A stretch of DNA of 57,611 nt from a virus, in the IMG/VR virus record IMGVR_UViG_3300029448_000020, positions 6,265 to 63,875 of that record. The stretch is one strand, 5' to 3'. The notes under the pieces were generated by a model. That model was not told the origin of the DNA and made no database searches. It saw only the letters and a list, made by a program, of their open reading frames with translations. This document shows, piece by piece, positions 34,206 to 44,064 of the stretch; the stretch's first letter is position 1; every line of letters starts with the position of its first letter. Both the position numbers and the translations under genes were made by a program.

Positions 34206-34232
34206 ATAAGGGCGATACTAGACCGCCCTTAT
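34206..34232 (-). terminator. Intrinsic terminator after the major capsid gene
   Basis: ATAAGGGCG (34206-34214) pairs perfectly with CGCCCTTAT (34224-34232). On the minus strand it is followed by ATTTTTATT. It starts 13 bases after the capsid stop. Partial termination here would keep capsid mRNA in excess. Confidence 0.8.
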
Positions 34233-34244
34233 AAATAAATAGTC

Positions 34245-35765
34245 TTACTTCATTAACATAAAGTTGTTTGCACCTTGTGTGATTAAACATCTTTCTGATA
34301 AGAAATGTACTGACATTGCATCAAGCGCTGATGTAGCAGCTCCAACTGAACCAGTAACCCAAGATTTCATCTTTCGGTCATCAGTTTGAGAAGCTCTATA
34401 TCTAACGTGTAAGAATGGTCGCTTCATGTTTGAACCAACTTGTTGGTCATAAACAGTAGACATACCAGCTGGTATCATAACACCTCTGATTGCATTTGCA
34501 CCAGCAGCATCATTAATTCCACCTCTTGTAGCTTTGTCATTTAAGTATCTGAAGTCAGATTTATAGAAGTCATAAGAACCTCTTCTAAATCCTGAGAAAC
34601 CTAAATTTAATGCCATATTCTCGTCGTTGTCAAATACTCCGTAAGAAGTACCTCCAGCTCCGTAAGAATTCATTGAAGCAAGCATGTCATCGATAGCTAA
34701 ACTAGTAGCACGATTAACAAACATCATGTATTCTTCAATAGCACCTTGTTTGTCAAACTCAGCTAATATAGCATCGAATTCAGCTAAATCAGTAGCAGCG
34801 TTAACACCAGTTACACCAGAAGTAACATTACCTCTTGAAGTAATAGCAGCAAATAAACCTTCTGTACCAACTCTATTAGCACCACCAGCAGAAGAACCTG
34901 CTAATATAGTAGCACCATCAAGTAATGATCCAGCTTCGTTTAATTCACCTTCTAACATTGCCATTTCAACGTGATCAGTAAATCTTAGTCTAGTTTCAGA
35001 TTCAGCTTTTAAATACCAAAGATATCCAGAAGTACCATCTTCAGCTGAAACTTCAACCCAACCAATTCTAGATGCATCAGATCCTGATACTTCGTAGTAA
35101 TCTTTCATTATAATTGGTTTGTTACTAAAGCTTTTGAACGATGGTTCATTACCTCCTCTTTGCTCAGTAGTATTAGTAGTACCAGCATCAGCTACATAAC
35201 TCATACCTTTACCATACTCAGAACCAATAACTAATAAAGTACTTTCCTTTGAACCTGTAGCAGCTGGTACAGCACCAGAAGCTTCAGCTGTATAAGGAAC
35301 TACATCTAAAACAGCGCCAGCTACAACTGTTACTAAACATTTGTAAACTCCAGCTGAGTTAGCTATAATAACCATATCGTTAACTCTAACACCGTGATTT
35401 GCAGCTGTCATACTTGTCTGATCGATGTCATCTTCAATTGTAAACTGTGAAACGTTAGCTGTACCACCGTCACCAGTAGCTGCACCCGCTGTAGCAGAGT
35501 TTACGTTACCTACATAAGATAGATGTAATCTACCTTGTTCTGACCAAATGACCTGATCTGCGGTCATAGCCTCTTCTGCGCCGACTTGTGCTAAGAAACC
35601 AGAAATTGTTCTAGGTCCGAAAACCTCAGCTTCTTGCTCCATTAAGTCTGGCACGTATTGTTGTCCCCATCCACTTGTGGACGAAAGATCTAAATAGTTT
35701 GATGATAATGCTTGTTGCACTGGTGCAGGCACACTATTCAAACTACCTCCTGCAGTAATTGCCAT
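34245..35765 (-). CDS. Major capsid protein
   Basis: A 506-residue protein starting MAITAGGSLNSVPAPVQQAL, with LMEQEAEVFGPRTISGFLAQ and FKSFSNKPIIMKDYYEVSGS. Its place directly after the scaffold and portal genes, its length and its balanced composition all fit a HK97-fold major capsid protein of a marine podovirus-like phage. A strong terminator follows the gene, which is usual for the most expressed virion gene. Identification is by context and general sequence resemblance. Confidence 0.8.
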   Translation of the reverse strand: MAITAGGSLNSVPAPVQQALSSNYLDLSSTSGWGQQYVPDLMEQEAEVFGPRTISGFLAQVGAEEAMTADQVIWSEQGRLHLSYVGNVNSATAGAATGDGGTANVSQFTIEDDIDQTSMTAANHGVRVNDMVIIANSAGVYKCLVTVVAGAVLDVVPYTAEASGAVPAATGSKESTLLVIGSEYGKGMSYVADAGTTNTTEQRGGNEPSFKSFSNKPIIMKDYYEVSGSDASRIGWVEVSAEDGTSGYLWYLKAESETRLRFTDHVEMAMLEGELNEAGSLLDGATILAGSSAGGANRVGTEGLFAAITSRGNVTSGVTGVNAATDLAEFDAILAEFDKQGAIEEYMMFVNRATSLAIDDMLASMNSYGAGGTSYGVFDNDENMALNLGFSGFRRGSYDFYKSDFRYLNDKATRGGINDAAGANAIRGVMIPAGMSTVYDQQVGSNMKRPFLHVRYRASQTDDRKMKSWVTGSVGAATSALDAMSVHFLSERCLITQGANNFMLMK

Positions 35766-35788
35766 AATAATTAATTTTTAAATTGTTT

Positions 35789-36955
35789 TTAATTCTTTTT
35801 TTTAATCTTAAAGGATCTGTTTTTTAAATCAGCAGAAGATTGACCTAACACCCTAACTTTTAAACCACCAGCATTTATTTCACCGTGAGTTTGTCTAGGA
35901 TTAAGATCAATATTTTTATCTTTAGCAATAGATTCTTTTATTGCATCAGCTTTTCCTTGTTCGTAGAAATGCTTAGCGATAGTATCAGCATTCATTGCTG
36001 TAAATAAAGATTTGTGATATCCTTCAGCATCATCAATAGTTGCTTTGTCTTCACCAACAAACTTGTTGATAAAATTATTAATATCACCTTGCGTGTTTTT
36101 TACTTCATCAACATCTTTAACATTAAACCTAAATTTTTTGTCTCCAACTTCGTAATCAAAACCTTTGAATTCTTTATTGAAAACTTTGTCAGTTTTTTGT
36201 AAAAATGATTTTTTAGTAGTTTCACTTAATCTGCGTTGTTCTTCAGATTCCTTTTTGTATCTATTAAAGAAGTTTACAGCTTTTTGTTGATCTTCTGTCA
36301 ATCTACTTCCAGCTTTAATTTCTTCATAGTATTTAGACTTTTGCCTGTCCAAGTGGGCTCTAGCCTCGGCAACTTGCTCTTTGAGGGCTATTCTTTTTCT
36401 CTTAATGTCTTTAGGATCGTCTTCCTCTTCATCATAACCAAATGATTCTTGTAATAAAAATCCTCTTTCTTCTGGTGTTAGATGAGATTTAGTTTTACGA
36501 TAATATTCATCAAGTACATCAGAGTCATCCATTTTAGATAAATCTCTGTTTAATTCTACGTAGTCTCTTAAATCACCACCTGTTTCTTCCATGAAACTTA
36601 TAAGTTTTTCAACCTTTTCAGGTAATGGCCTTCCAGTTTGTTGAGCTTCAACAATAGCTTCTTGAACTTCTTCTTCAACTTTAACTACCTCTTCGTTTGT
36701 AACATCTTGTACAACTGGTACTTCTTCTTGCTCAACAACTTTTTCTTTGACTTCTGGTTCAGCATTGACTACGACCACCTCTTCTTCGACGGGTTTTTCT
36801 TCTACCTTTTCGTCTGTTACTGGTGGTTTTGATAAATCAACTTTTGTAATAGTTTCTTTTGGTTTTTGCATTTTAACCTTAGTTATATTACTCTTTTTTT
36901 CGTTTTTAGTCTCTTCGACTTTTGGTTCTTCAACCTTGTTTTCTTTTTTTGCCAT
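35789..36955 (-). CDS. Scaffolding protein
   Basis: A 388-residue, highly charged protein. The first 130 residues are a low-complexity K/E/V/P region. The middle (about 150-260) is helical (RIALKEQVAEARAHLDRQKS), and the C-terminus contains a basic segment ending LKNRSFKIKKKN. Acidic helical scaffolds with a basic C-terminal capsid-binding end sit between portal and capsid genes, exactly as here. No protease domain is visible. Confidence 0.7.
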   Translation of the reverse strand: MAKKENKVEEPKVEETKNEKKSNITKVKMQKPKETITKVDLSKPPVTDEKVEEKPVEEEVVVVNAEPEVKEKVVEQEEVPVVQDVTNEEVVKVEEEVQEAIVEAQQTGRPLPEKVEKLISFMEETGGDLRDYVELNRDLSKMDDSDVLDEYYRKTKSHLTPEERGFLLQESFGYDEEEDDPKDIKRKRIALKEQVAEARAHLDRQKSKYYEEIKAGSRLTEDQQKAVNFFNRYKKESEEQRRLSETTKKSFLQKTDKVFNKEFKGFDYEVGDKKFRFNVKDVDEVKNTQGDINNFINKFVGEDKATIDDAEGYHKSLFTAMNADTIAKHFYEQGKADAIKESIAKDKNIDLNPRQTHGEINAGGLKVRVLGQSSADLKNRSFKIKKKN

Positions 36956-36981
36956 AATAAAATTTTATAAAATATTAAATG

Positions 36982-39384
36982 TTAACGAGGACCAAACTGG
37001 CCTAATCCACCTGACCCTCCTGTAATTATATCATTACCTGATGATTCAAAACCTTTAACGGAATCACCTGATTTTCTTTGCTCTACCATTCTACTTTGAT
37101 GAACAGCTTGTCTATCTACTCTTTCGTCTTTTCTATCTTCTCTTGTAGATTCCATTCTTGAAGCTATTTCTTGTTCTTGGTTTTTTATCTTAGTATTTAA
37201 TTCAAACTCCAACATCATTAATTCTTTTTTAACTATTGCTTCTTGATTTAAGAATTTAATTTTTAAAGAATTTCTTGTTCTTTCTAGGTTTTCTTCACTT
37301 TGAGCTTTTGCTTGATTTTTTTCAATTTCAACCTTAGCCGCTTCCTGTGCTGCCATTTGTGTTTGTTGACCTTGCATTTGCATGTTTTGTGCTGCAATAG
37401 CTTGATCTCTTTCCATCTTCTTTTTTCTTTTCAACTTCAGTAGTTGATTTGCTAACTTAACGTTTTTAACTTCACGTAAATCGATTGCATCATCTAAATC
37501 AATCATTTTTTGAGCTAAAGCTTGCTGTATATTATTTTCAAGAACTTGTTTTTGTTCATCATCTGGTTGAAGTTCTATAAATATACCAAAGTCATAAAGA
37601 TGTAATTCACTTATTTCTTCAAGCGTTGCTACATTATGTGATCCAATAGCTTGTATAAATGCTTTCTTTGTTGGAGAGTATTCTATTATGTCAGCTACTC
37701 TTAACGATAAACATTCTGATGCTTCAGCAGTTAAATATAACATAGAGTTTAATATATGTCTTGTTGCTGTATTAGAATTTGCAGCTGCTAATTTTTGTAC
37801 ACCAACTAAAGCTCTTTCATCTGGAACACTAGCATCTCTAGCTTCATTTAATCCTGTCACATCTCTTATCATTTGTAAATAATAATTATATGTTTGGATT
37901 AGAGCTTGAAGCTTACCACCACCAACACCGTTTTGTATTTGTTGAATAGGTACTTTTCCTGGATTAGGATCTCCTTCTGTTGTTAAGCTTCTACCAATAA
38001 CAGAACCAGTTTGGAAAAACATGTTAAGTGCTTCTTGTGGATTATAGTTTGTTCCATTACCTAAATCAACCTCTGCTAATCCATCTGCATCAAGATATAC
38101 ACCATCTGGTACCATTCTTGCCATTACTTGTTGCAGTTTTAAGTGAGTTAACTGAATCATGTCAGCAAAACCGGTTATTCTACCAACTAGTGACTGTATT
38201 TTACCATCGTACATTCTAGGTGCTACAATTTGGTAATTCATTTTAACTCTACTAAAATCAGAATCGGATCTCATCATGTTTGGCATCATTCTCCATTTTA
38301 ATAATTTGTCTGCACCAAGAATATAAACACCTTCGAATAAAACTTCAACAACTCTTTCTAATTTTTCAAAGTTTCCTTCTTGTTGTTTTTCTTCTGGAGG
38401 ATTAAAGTTTTCATCTTTTTCAATAACTTTTTCAGTACCACCAAGTGTCTTTTTTAACTTATATACATTATTAGAATGTGTTTTATAGTTAAAATACAAA
38501 ACATTAACTTTGTTTTTATCTCTATGTGGAGTGTGCTTTAGTGGATCTCTAGATTTATCTACAATTTCTTTTATATCTTCTTCAGTTAAATCTCTAAACT
38601 CTTTAACTAGTTCATTAATAGGTATTTCTTTTACCTCGCCAACATAATATATGTCTTCAAAATAAGGTGAATCAGTATGAGAATAAACTAAGTTTGCTGG
38701 ATCAACATATTTTACTTTAGCACCATCGCTAAAATCAAAGGTTGTTTTAGTTGCTCCAATACCTATAGTACATATATCATATATAGCTCTTCTTCTTATT
38801 AATTCATAATCGCTACCTTCTAATAAAACATTTATTGCTTGTTCTTCTGCTAGTTCAACAGCTTGTTTGTAGCTAAGCTGCATGTGAAGTTTTAATTCTT
38901 CTTCTGTATCTGGTAATTTAGTAGGATCAGTTTCATAAAGATCTACGTTAAACTGAGCTTTAGCTAATTCATTAAACTCTTTAGCTCTCATATCTCTTAA
39001 TATGGTTTCCATGTATTCAGTTCGCTTGTTAATACCATATTGATCTTGTGCATAGCATTTAACATCAAATGTTCTTTGTGCCATTCCATTTACAACAATA
39101 TCAACAAACTTAGATATTATTGGTACAGGCTTCCAATCTAAATTAAGATATGATAAATCACCATTAATTGATAATTCATTTTTATATTTTTCTATAGATT
39201 GTTCTCCTCTAGCATAAAGTCTTAAGCTATGAAAACTATCTAAGTTATTTCTAAATTTATTTCTATTTCCTGAAAACCATTCGTGCCTAATAGCTCTAGC
39301 TATTTTTAAACCATAGTCTTCACTAAGTTTTTCTAAATCACTGACCGCTTGGGAGGGAAAATGTACAACAGACTCTGTTATCAT
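36982..39384 (-). CDS. Portal protein
   Basis: An 800-residue protein between terminase and scaffold. Residues 1-580 have the mixed alpha/beta make-up of podovirus portals, with QMIRDVTGLNEARDASVPDE (about 545-565) resembling the conserved wing/stem portion. The C-terminal 170 residues are a Q/E/K-rich coiled coil (AQNMQMQGQQTQMAAQEAAK), which would form the barrel inside the head. The start overlaps the terminase stop by 4 bases. Confidence 0.8.
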   Translation of the reverse strand: MITESVVHFPSQAVSDLEKLSEDYGLKIARAIRHEWFSGNRNKFRNNLDSFHSLRLYARGEQSIEKYKNELSINGDLSYLNLDWKPVPIISKFVDIVVNGMAQRTFDVKCYAQDQYGINKRTEYMETILRDMRAKEFNELAKAQFNVDLYETDPTKLPDTEEELKLHMQLSYKQAVELAEEQAINVLLEGSDYELIRRRAIYDICTIGIGATKTTFDFSDGAKVKYVDPANLVYSHTDSPYFEDIYYVGEVKEIPINELVKEFRDLTEEDIKEIVDKSRDPLKHTPHRDKNKVNVLYFNYKTHSNNVYKLKKTLGGTEKVIEKDENFNPPEEKQQEGNFEKLERVVEVLFEGVYILGADKLLKWRMMPNMMRSDSDFSRVKMNYQIVAPRMYDGKIQSLVGRITGFADMIQLTHLKLQQVMARMVPDGVYLDADGLAEVDLGNGTNYNPQEALNMFFQTGSVIGRSLTTEGDPNPGKVPIQQIQNGVGGGKLQALIQTYNYYLQMIRDVTGLNEARDASVPDERALVGVQKLAAANSNTATRHILNSMLYLTAEASECLSLRVADIIEYSPTKKAFIQAIGSHNVATLEEISELHLYDFGIFIELQPDDEQKQVLENNIQQALAQKMIDLDDAIDLREVKNVKLANQLLKLKRKKKMERDQAIAAQNMQMQGQQTQMAAQEAAKVEIEKNQAKAQSEENLERTRNSLKIKFLNQEAIVKKELMMLEFELNTKIKNQEQEIASRMESTREDRKDERVDRQAVHQSRMVEQRKSGDSVKGFESSGNDIITGGSGGLGQFGPR

Positions 39385-41615
39385 ATTTTTTGTTTTATTA
39401 TTGTTGATTGAAATCCTTTGTTATTATATTTTGCTATATTAAGATTTACCACCTTTTTTGTTCTATCTGGATTTGGTTTGTACAAATGTCTATTACAAGC
39501 CATTATAGCTAATCCAGAACTTATAGAGGCATCATGCTTTGTTCTTTTTGTTATATCAAATTTAGACCAATCGTTTAATGTTTCGTTAAAATACATTGCG
39601 CCATAATTACCTTCTTCTATCATTCCAACGTGGTCATTTATATATGTTTCAATAGCAGCAGCGTGCGCTTGCTTAATATCTTCACTTGAGTTTGGTATTC
39701 CACCAATTTCTCTTTCTGCAACTGAAAGCTTGTTTAAAGCTTTATCTGGTCTATTCATACTAAATGCTCTATAACCTCTTCTACGTAAATAGTACAATAA
39801 CCTTGGTTTATTATTCTCTGCTAATAGTGGCATACCATAAAATACTAGTGCCATTAGTACATCTTCAAAAAATATATCAGCTGTTTGAGGTCTTGCTATA
39901 TATTCTAAAAAAAAAGTGTTAGCTGGAGCATCTTCCATTGAAAACTTAGTTAATCCGTGTAAAGCTCCTTTCGATCCAGTTCCATCAACTGTTCCTGATA
40001 TATCGTATGAGTCACAGCCAAAAGCTCCTAAGTGTTCATTTCCTGGATATTTCATTCCATTTTTAATTATCACACTATTTTGTAGTTGTGATTTTGGAAC
40101 CCAACTTACTTTAAATCTACCATTTGGATCTGGACTAAATATTACTCTAGTATCTTTTACTCCATTTGTCCATTGGAAGTTTCCAGTTGTTAATACAGAT
40201 GAGTTTCTATTTCCTTCGTTATAATCTATTTGTTCGTATATCTTTACTAAATTAAATAAACTATTACCTGTTTCATCTCTAAATGCATGTTCTTCACTTC
40301 TTGGAAATTGACGATAAAATTCATTTAAAGCGTCTTGGTCATCTTTTAATCCATCAGCTTCGTTATCCCAGTGATCTATAACACCGTAATCTATCTCTAC
40401 TCCATGTGGATCAAATGTTTGTTTTTCTGGAGTATTGAAAACAGGTTGTCCGAATTCATCAATGAATCCTTCGTAATTCCATTCCATAGGAATAAACAAA
40501 GAATATAATCCCGACTTAGTTTGTCCATTTCTATTTCTCTTTGTAACATCTGAGTTATTATATAAGTTCTTAAAATTATCCCCACCTTTATCTAATGCGT
40601 TACTTGTTGATCCCATCATACACTTACCTATAATCCTACTACCTAATCGTAAACAAGTTTTTGTTACTCTCCAGTTGTTTTTTATATTATCAGGTCTTTC
40701 CCATTTACCACTTTCATCATGAACTAGTAAATTTAACTTTTCACCGTCATAACTATTATCACCTGTATTTTTCCAGTCAATAGTTGTATCAAGACCCTCC
40801 ATATCATCTTGTTCCTCACGTTCCCTCATTTTTTTACGAGTAAACTTTTTTGCTGGTACTCTATATGCTAGTTCAGACTTTGGACGATCCATACCGTCTT
40901 GTATTGGTTTAAAGAAAAATGGATAGTTTAAACTAATAGGTACAACCTTGTCAGTAAACATCTTTTTAGCATCGGCACCTGTTTTAGATAATATACCAAA
41001 TCTACTATCACTTGATATTGTAGCTTGATTAACTGTTTCAGATGAACTCATAAAAGAAAAACCAGAACGTCTATTCTTTAAATAACACATTCCATAACTT
41101 CTATTATCTGCTTTGCAAGCCTCCCAAAATATAAAGAACAATCTGTTTGCCTCTCTAAAATCTGGAGCTCCAACATCAATCTTACTCCACTGTAGATACA
41201 TATAATGTGTACCTGTTAAATATGTTGATTTACCATTATTCATAAACCAAAAACCCTCTTCTCTTCTTTTAAACTCTTCGTCTATATATCCATAATGTTT
41301 TTCTTTAAAATCATCTGGATAATCTTGCCAATCAAATACCGTTTTAATTCTTTTAAAATCAGGGTTAGGTGGAAATTGTTTCCACTTTTGCTCTGATTGT
41401 GTATCACTACAAGAATAAACTTTATTTGGTTGTTTTGGTAAAGCTATTTGAAAACCTTGTATTTCAATAATATCACCAATCATTCCTGTTTTAGATATTA
41501 CAACAATATCGTTTTCTTTGTTATAACCATACTCCCACTTTTTAGACTTGTTAAGTCTTTTTATAGTGTTTTCTTTTATAGGATTTACAATCTTATATAG
41601 TGTTTGTTTATACAT
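39381..41615 (-). CDS. terL: Terminase large subunit
   Basis: A 744-residue packaging motor. NRRSGFSF (181-188) is the deviant Walker A-type loop, LLVHDE (296-301) is the Walker B with its catalytic Glu, and GAFGCDSYDI (531-540) opens the RNase H-like nuclease domain with the first Asp (D535). The unusually long N-terminus and insertions are as in other marine phages. The following genes in transcription order are portal, scaffold and capsid. Confidence 0.85.
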   Translation of the reverse strand: MYKQTLYKIVNPIKENTIKRLNKSKKWEYGYNKENDIVVISKTGMIGDIIEIQGFQIALPKQPNKVYSCSDTQSEQKWKQFPPNPDFKRIKTVFDWQDYPDDFKEKHYGYIDEEFKRREEGFWFMNNGKSTYLTGTHYMYLQWSKIDVGAPDFREANRLFFIFWEACKADNRSYGMCYLKNRRSGFSFMSSSETVNQATISSDSRFGILSKTGADAKKMFTDKVVPISLNYPFFFKPIQDGMDRPKSELAYRVPAKKFTRKKMREREEQDDMEGLDTTIDWKNTGDNSYDGEKLNLLVHDESGKWERPDNIKNNWRVTKTCLRLGSRIIGKCMMGSTSNALDKGGDNFKNLYNNSDVTKRNRNGQTKSGLYSLFIPMEWNYEGFIDEFGQPVFNTPEKQTFDPHGVEIDYGVIDHWDNEADGLKDDQDALNEFYRQFPRSEEHAFRDETGNSLFNLVKIYEQIDYNEGNRNSSVLTTGNFQWTNGVKDTRVIFSPDPNGRFKVSWVPKSQLQNSVIIKNGMKYPGNEHLGAFGCDSYDISGTVDGTGSKGALHGLTKFSMEDAPANTFFLEYIARPQTADIFFEDVLMALVFYGMPLLAENNKPRLLYYLRRRGYRAFSMNRPDKALNKLSVAEREIGGIPNSSEDIKQAHAAAIETYINDHVGMIEEGNYGAMYFNETLNDWSKFDITKRTKHDASISSGLAIMACNRHLYKPNPDRTKKVVNLNIAKYNNKGFQSTIIKQKI

Positions 41616-41890
41616 TATTTAGATCTTCCTTCTGCGAATCCTTTAAAAGCTGTTTTCTTTTCTTCTTCTATAGGTTTTCCTTCTAACATTGCTTCTTCTT
41701 CGTGGATTCTGTTTAATATTTCAAAAGCATCGAATATAGCTAGTTTCTTTGTAGCTGCAGCATTCTTTAATCTATCTGCTGATATATCTTCGTCTGAATC
41801 AACTATTTCTTCTCTAGCAACTTTAATTAGCTCTTCAACTGCTTTGTGCCCAGCTTGGATTATATTCTTCTTCGTTTCCTTGATATTCAT
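41615..41890 (-). CDS. Small helical protein, candidate terminase small subunit
   Basis: A 91-residue acidic-basic helical protein. The middle ISADRLKNAAATKKLAIFDA followed by FEILNRIHEEEAML is frequent in marine phages next to the terminase. It is immediately upstream of terL in transcription order, sharing base 41615, which is the usual position of the small subunit, but no DNA-binding helix-turn-helix is clear. The start overlaps the previous gene by 56 bases. Confidence 0.55.
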   Translation of the reverse strand: MNIKETKKNIIQAGHKAVEELIKVAREEIVDSDEDISADRLKNAAATKKLAIFDAFEILNRIHEEEAMLEGKPIEEEKKTAFKGFAEGRSK

Positions 41891-42422
41891 ATTTAATTGT
41901 AATAAATTTATTTAAAACCCTATATAATCTTTCTCCATTAATAACGAACTCATATTCACTACTTGGATTAAAACCGATTAATTCTTCTTTTTTAAAAGTT
42001 CCATCAGAATATTTAATTACTCCAACTAATGGTCTTTCTTCATCTGCATTAAATTTACTTACAGACTTAATGGGTTTTACAAAACTATAACCAGGTGTAG
42101 CAATCCAATTGTTTCTTTTGTATAAATATATTTGATCTGATGATATTATATACTTATCTTCTTTCCAATAAGATCTACTATTTTTTTCAACACCTTTCAT
42201 ATTTAGCCATCTTCTAAATATGTTGTGGTGTACTATTACCTCATCACCCACGTTAATAGGTGATTGAAATAATAGTGGAGTAGCGATTACTTTTGCTTTT
42301 CTATTTACGTATTGATGATTAAATATTTCTGTATTAAGCACTAGTTCTTTATCACCAACTTTTTTAGAATTATTATAACGTTTACCAATAGGCGACACTA
42401 TAAACTCTTTGTAAGCTTTCAT
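41835..42422 (-). CDS. Beta-rich protein, possible GroES-like fold
   Basis: A 195-residue protein rich in strands: KAKVIATPLLFQSPINVGDE, VIVHHNIFRRW, DQIYLYKRNNW, and the C-terminal VINGERLYRVLNKFITIKYEYQ. The alternation 'VGDEVIVHHN...' and the closing 'GERLYRV' resemble the beta-barrel of 10-kDa chaperonins, but the mobile loop is not evident. This is a guess. A true GroES is encoded elsewhere in the window. Confidence 0.45.
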   Translation of the reverse strand: MKAYKEFIVSPIGKRYNNSKKVGDKELVLNTEIFNHQYVNRKAKVIATPLLFQSPINVGDEVIVHHNIFRRWLNMKGVEKNSRSYWKEDKYIISSDQIYLYKRNNWIATPGYSFVKPIKSVSKFNADEERPLVGVIKYSDGTFKKEELIGFNPSSEYEFVINGERLYRVLNKFITIKYEYQGNEEEYNPSWAQSS

Positions 42423-42652
42423 TAGTATTCTAAATTATACTCAATAGATATAGCCATATTTTTATTAAAATCTTTCCAAGGTATAACTATATCACCTTTT
42501 CTAATATAAATACAGTATTTGTCTTCTTCTTCTACTATATCACAGATTTTATGACCTCCATACACTTCCTGTCCAACAGAGTAGTGCATGGAATCATTTT
42601 TGTAATCTTTACCTATAGTAATTTTTCTGATGATATTATTTTTCATCTTCAT
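42422..42652 (-). CDS. Small conserved-type phage protein
   Basis: A 76-residue strand-rich protein; MKNNIIRKITIGKDYKNDSM followed by HYSVGQEVYGGHKI is the type of sequence found near terminase genes in marine phages. Start at 42652 or at the internal Met at 42646. It overlaps its upstream gene by 17 bases. No function known. Confidence 0.55.
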   Translation of the reverse strand: MKMKNNIIRKITIGKDYKNDSMHYSVGQEVYGGHKICDIVEEEDKYCIYIRKGDIVIPWKDFNKNMAISIEYNLEY

Positions 42653-42920
42653 TTTCTTTAGGCCAATTTATAGTTCCGTCAGTTAAGTTTATATCATAAC
42701 TACCATACTCCTTTACCATCTTATCTTGAACCATTGATATAGTATCGTTGCCTAAAGCCAGTTCGTGTAGAAGTTTATGTTTTTGAGATTCTAATCTACC
42801 AATATTAAATTGCAAAGCGTTAATTTTGTTTGCTATTGCTAACATTTCATCTAAGTGTTCTTTTGAAACCTTTTCTTTTCTTTCTACTACGTCTAATATT
42901 TTTTCTTTTGTTTTTGCCAT
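42636..42920 (-). CDS. Coiled-coil protein
   Basis: A 94-residue protein; residues 10-60 form a long helix with heptad character (VSKEHLDEMLAIANKINALQ), followed by a short strand segment (SYDINLTDGTINWP). Function unknown; it sits in the run of small genes leading to terminase. Confidence 0.55.
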   Translation of the reverse strand: MAKTKEKILDVVERKEKVSKEHLDEMLAIANKINALQFNIGRLESQKHKLLHELALGNDTISMVQDKMVKEYGSYDINLTDGTINWPKENEDEK

Positions 42921-42949
42921 TGTATTTAATTTTATTTAATTATATTTAT

Positions 42950-43300
42950 TTATCTACATAGTGTTCTAGCTGTAATAACGCCAGCACTATTTACTTGTAT
43001 GTTAAAGTATGTTACTACGCCATCGAATATTCTATAATGGCCAGCAGTAAATGTATTTGGGTTTCTAGCTCGCTTTGATTTATACATTATATCATTAACA
43101 GCTGGTACCGAGGCACCTCCGTTATAATAATAAGTTATATTAGTTGCAGGCGCACTTCTACAAGTATCACTTGCAGCTTGAACTGATCCTGCTATAGAAC
43201 GGTAGTCTTTTGCAGCTACAACTTCTTTACGTCTTTTTACTAATACAGGTTTATTCTTACCTCTAGATTGAACAGATGAGTTTGCGTTACCTAGTGCCAT
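42950..43300 (-). CDS. Small virion-type protein
   Basis: 116 residues from MALGNANSSVQSRGKNKPVL. The ATG at 43300 shares one base with the TAA of the upstream gene (TAATG), which selects this start over an ATG further upstream at 43363. The region RKEVVAAKDYRSIAGSV and the strand-rich C-terminus with a final Cys (ARTLCR) are like small decoration-type proteins of marine phages. Role unknown. Confidence 0.6.
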   Translation of the reverse strand: MALGNANSSVQSRGKNKPVLVKRRKEVVAAKDYRSIAGSVQAASDTCRSAPATNITYYYNGGASVPAVNDIMYKSKRARNPNTFTAGHYRIFDGVVTYFNIQVNSAGVITARTLCR

Positions 43301-43635
43301 TAGTACCCGAAATAAAATATTACACCTCCTGCAGTTGAAGCTGGTGGAGTAAAACTGTCCCATCTACCATATATTGTTAAACCCGCTGGAAACGATGTAG
43401 CTGAATCTGTTTCAGCCGCTCCACCACCATTACCAGCTACAGCAGTAGTATGACTAAAATAAGAACTATTAGGATCATCTGTTGATGCTACTAATGTACT
43501 TAATACTGTGGCTTCTAAAAAGGTTATAGCTACTATTTTTTTCCCAGTTGGAGGTGTTACCTCTACAGCTTCGTCACTAAAACCACTACCTAATTGCCCA
43601 AAGTTCCAGGCGGTTGCCGTTGAATTTATTCCCAT
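43300..43635 (-). CDS. Small beta-rich virion protein
   Basis: A 111-residue protein MGINSTATAWNFGQLGSGFS with KIVAITFLEATVLSTL and FPAGLTIYGRWDSFTPP. It is typical of small strand-rich decoration or tail-accessory proteins, and appears in tandem with the protein at 42950-43300. Function unknown. Confidence 0.6.
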   Translation of the reverse strand: MGINSTATAWNFGQLGSGFSDEAVEVTPPTGKKIVAITFLEATVLSTLVASTDDPNSSYFSHTTAVAGNGGGAAETDSATSFPAGLTIYGRWDSFTPPASTAGGVIFYFGY

Positions 43636-43647
43636 TTTATTATTTTT

Positions 43648-44064
43648 TTATTTTTGTTCTTGATTCTTTTTAGCCGATCCACCGAAAAAGAAATCGACGA
43701 CCGTATTGACTTTTGCGCTCATTGCGCCAAATATTGTAGAGATAAAACTTATCTCAAATTCTCCTAAACTTATATCTCCCATCACAAATACTCTAAACAT
43801 CATAAAGCTTAAACCGAAGTACGCTGCTGTAAATAACGTTGCAAGTATTTTTTGAATAAATGCATCGTCTTTGTACATATCCCTAGCGCTCTTTCTGTCT
43901 TCGACTTCTTTTGCAAAGGCTTGTTTTTCAGCGTCGAGTAGTAACCGTTTGAGAGCATGCTTCGCTTCATCTCTTTCTTGGTCTGTCGTAATAATTTGGT
44001 CAAGTATTCCTTCTGCATTTTCTACTACTTTGCCGAATAAGCCACCTATAAATTTTCCAATCAT
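43648..44064 (-). CDS. Holin, 3-TM family
   Basis: A 138-residue protein. A helical N-terminal half contains AKEVEDRKSARDMYKDDAFI, and the membrane half is built of ILATLFTAAYFGLSFMMF and EISFISTIFGAMSAKVNTVV ending in DFFFGGSAKK. This matches the 3-TM holin family linked to gene transfer agent release (PF11351). It permeabilises the inner membrane to trigger lysis. The likely enzyme partner (DUF5675, 6050-6547) lies 37 kb away, so the lysis genes are not clustered. Confidence 0.8.
   Translation of the reverse strand: MIGKFIGGLFGKVVENAEGILDQIITTDQERDEAKHALKRLLLDAEKQAFAKEVEDRKSARDMYKDDAFIQKILATLFTAAYFGLSFMMFRVFVMGDISLGEFEISFISTIFGAMSAKVNTVVDFFFGGSAKKNQEQK

Noticed and set aside
42950-43363. 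Longer start at 43363 for the small virion protein
   Set aside because: The extra 21 residues are an out-of-frame copy of the upstream gene's end; the TAATG junction at 43300 gives a better start.
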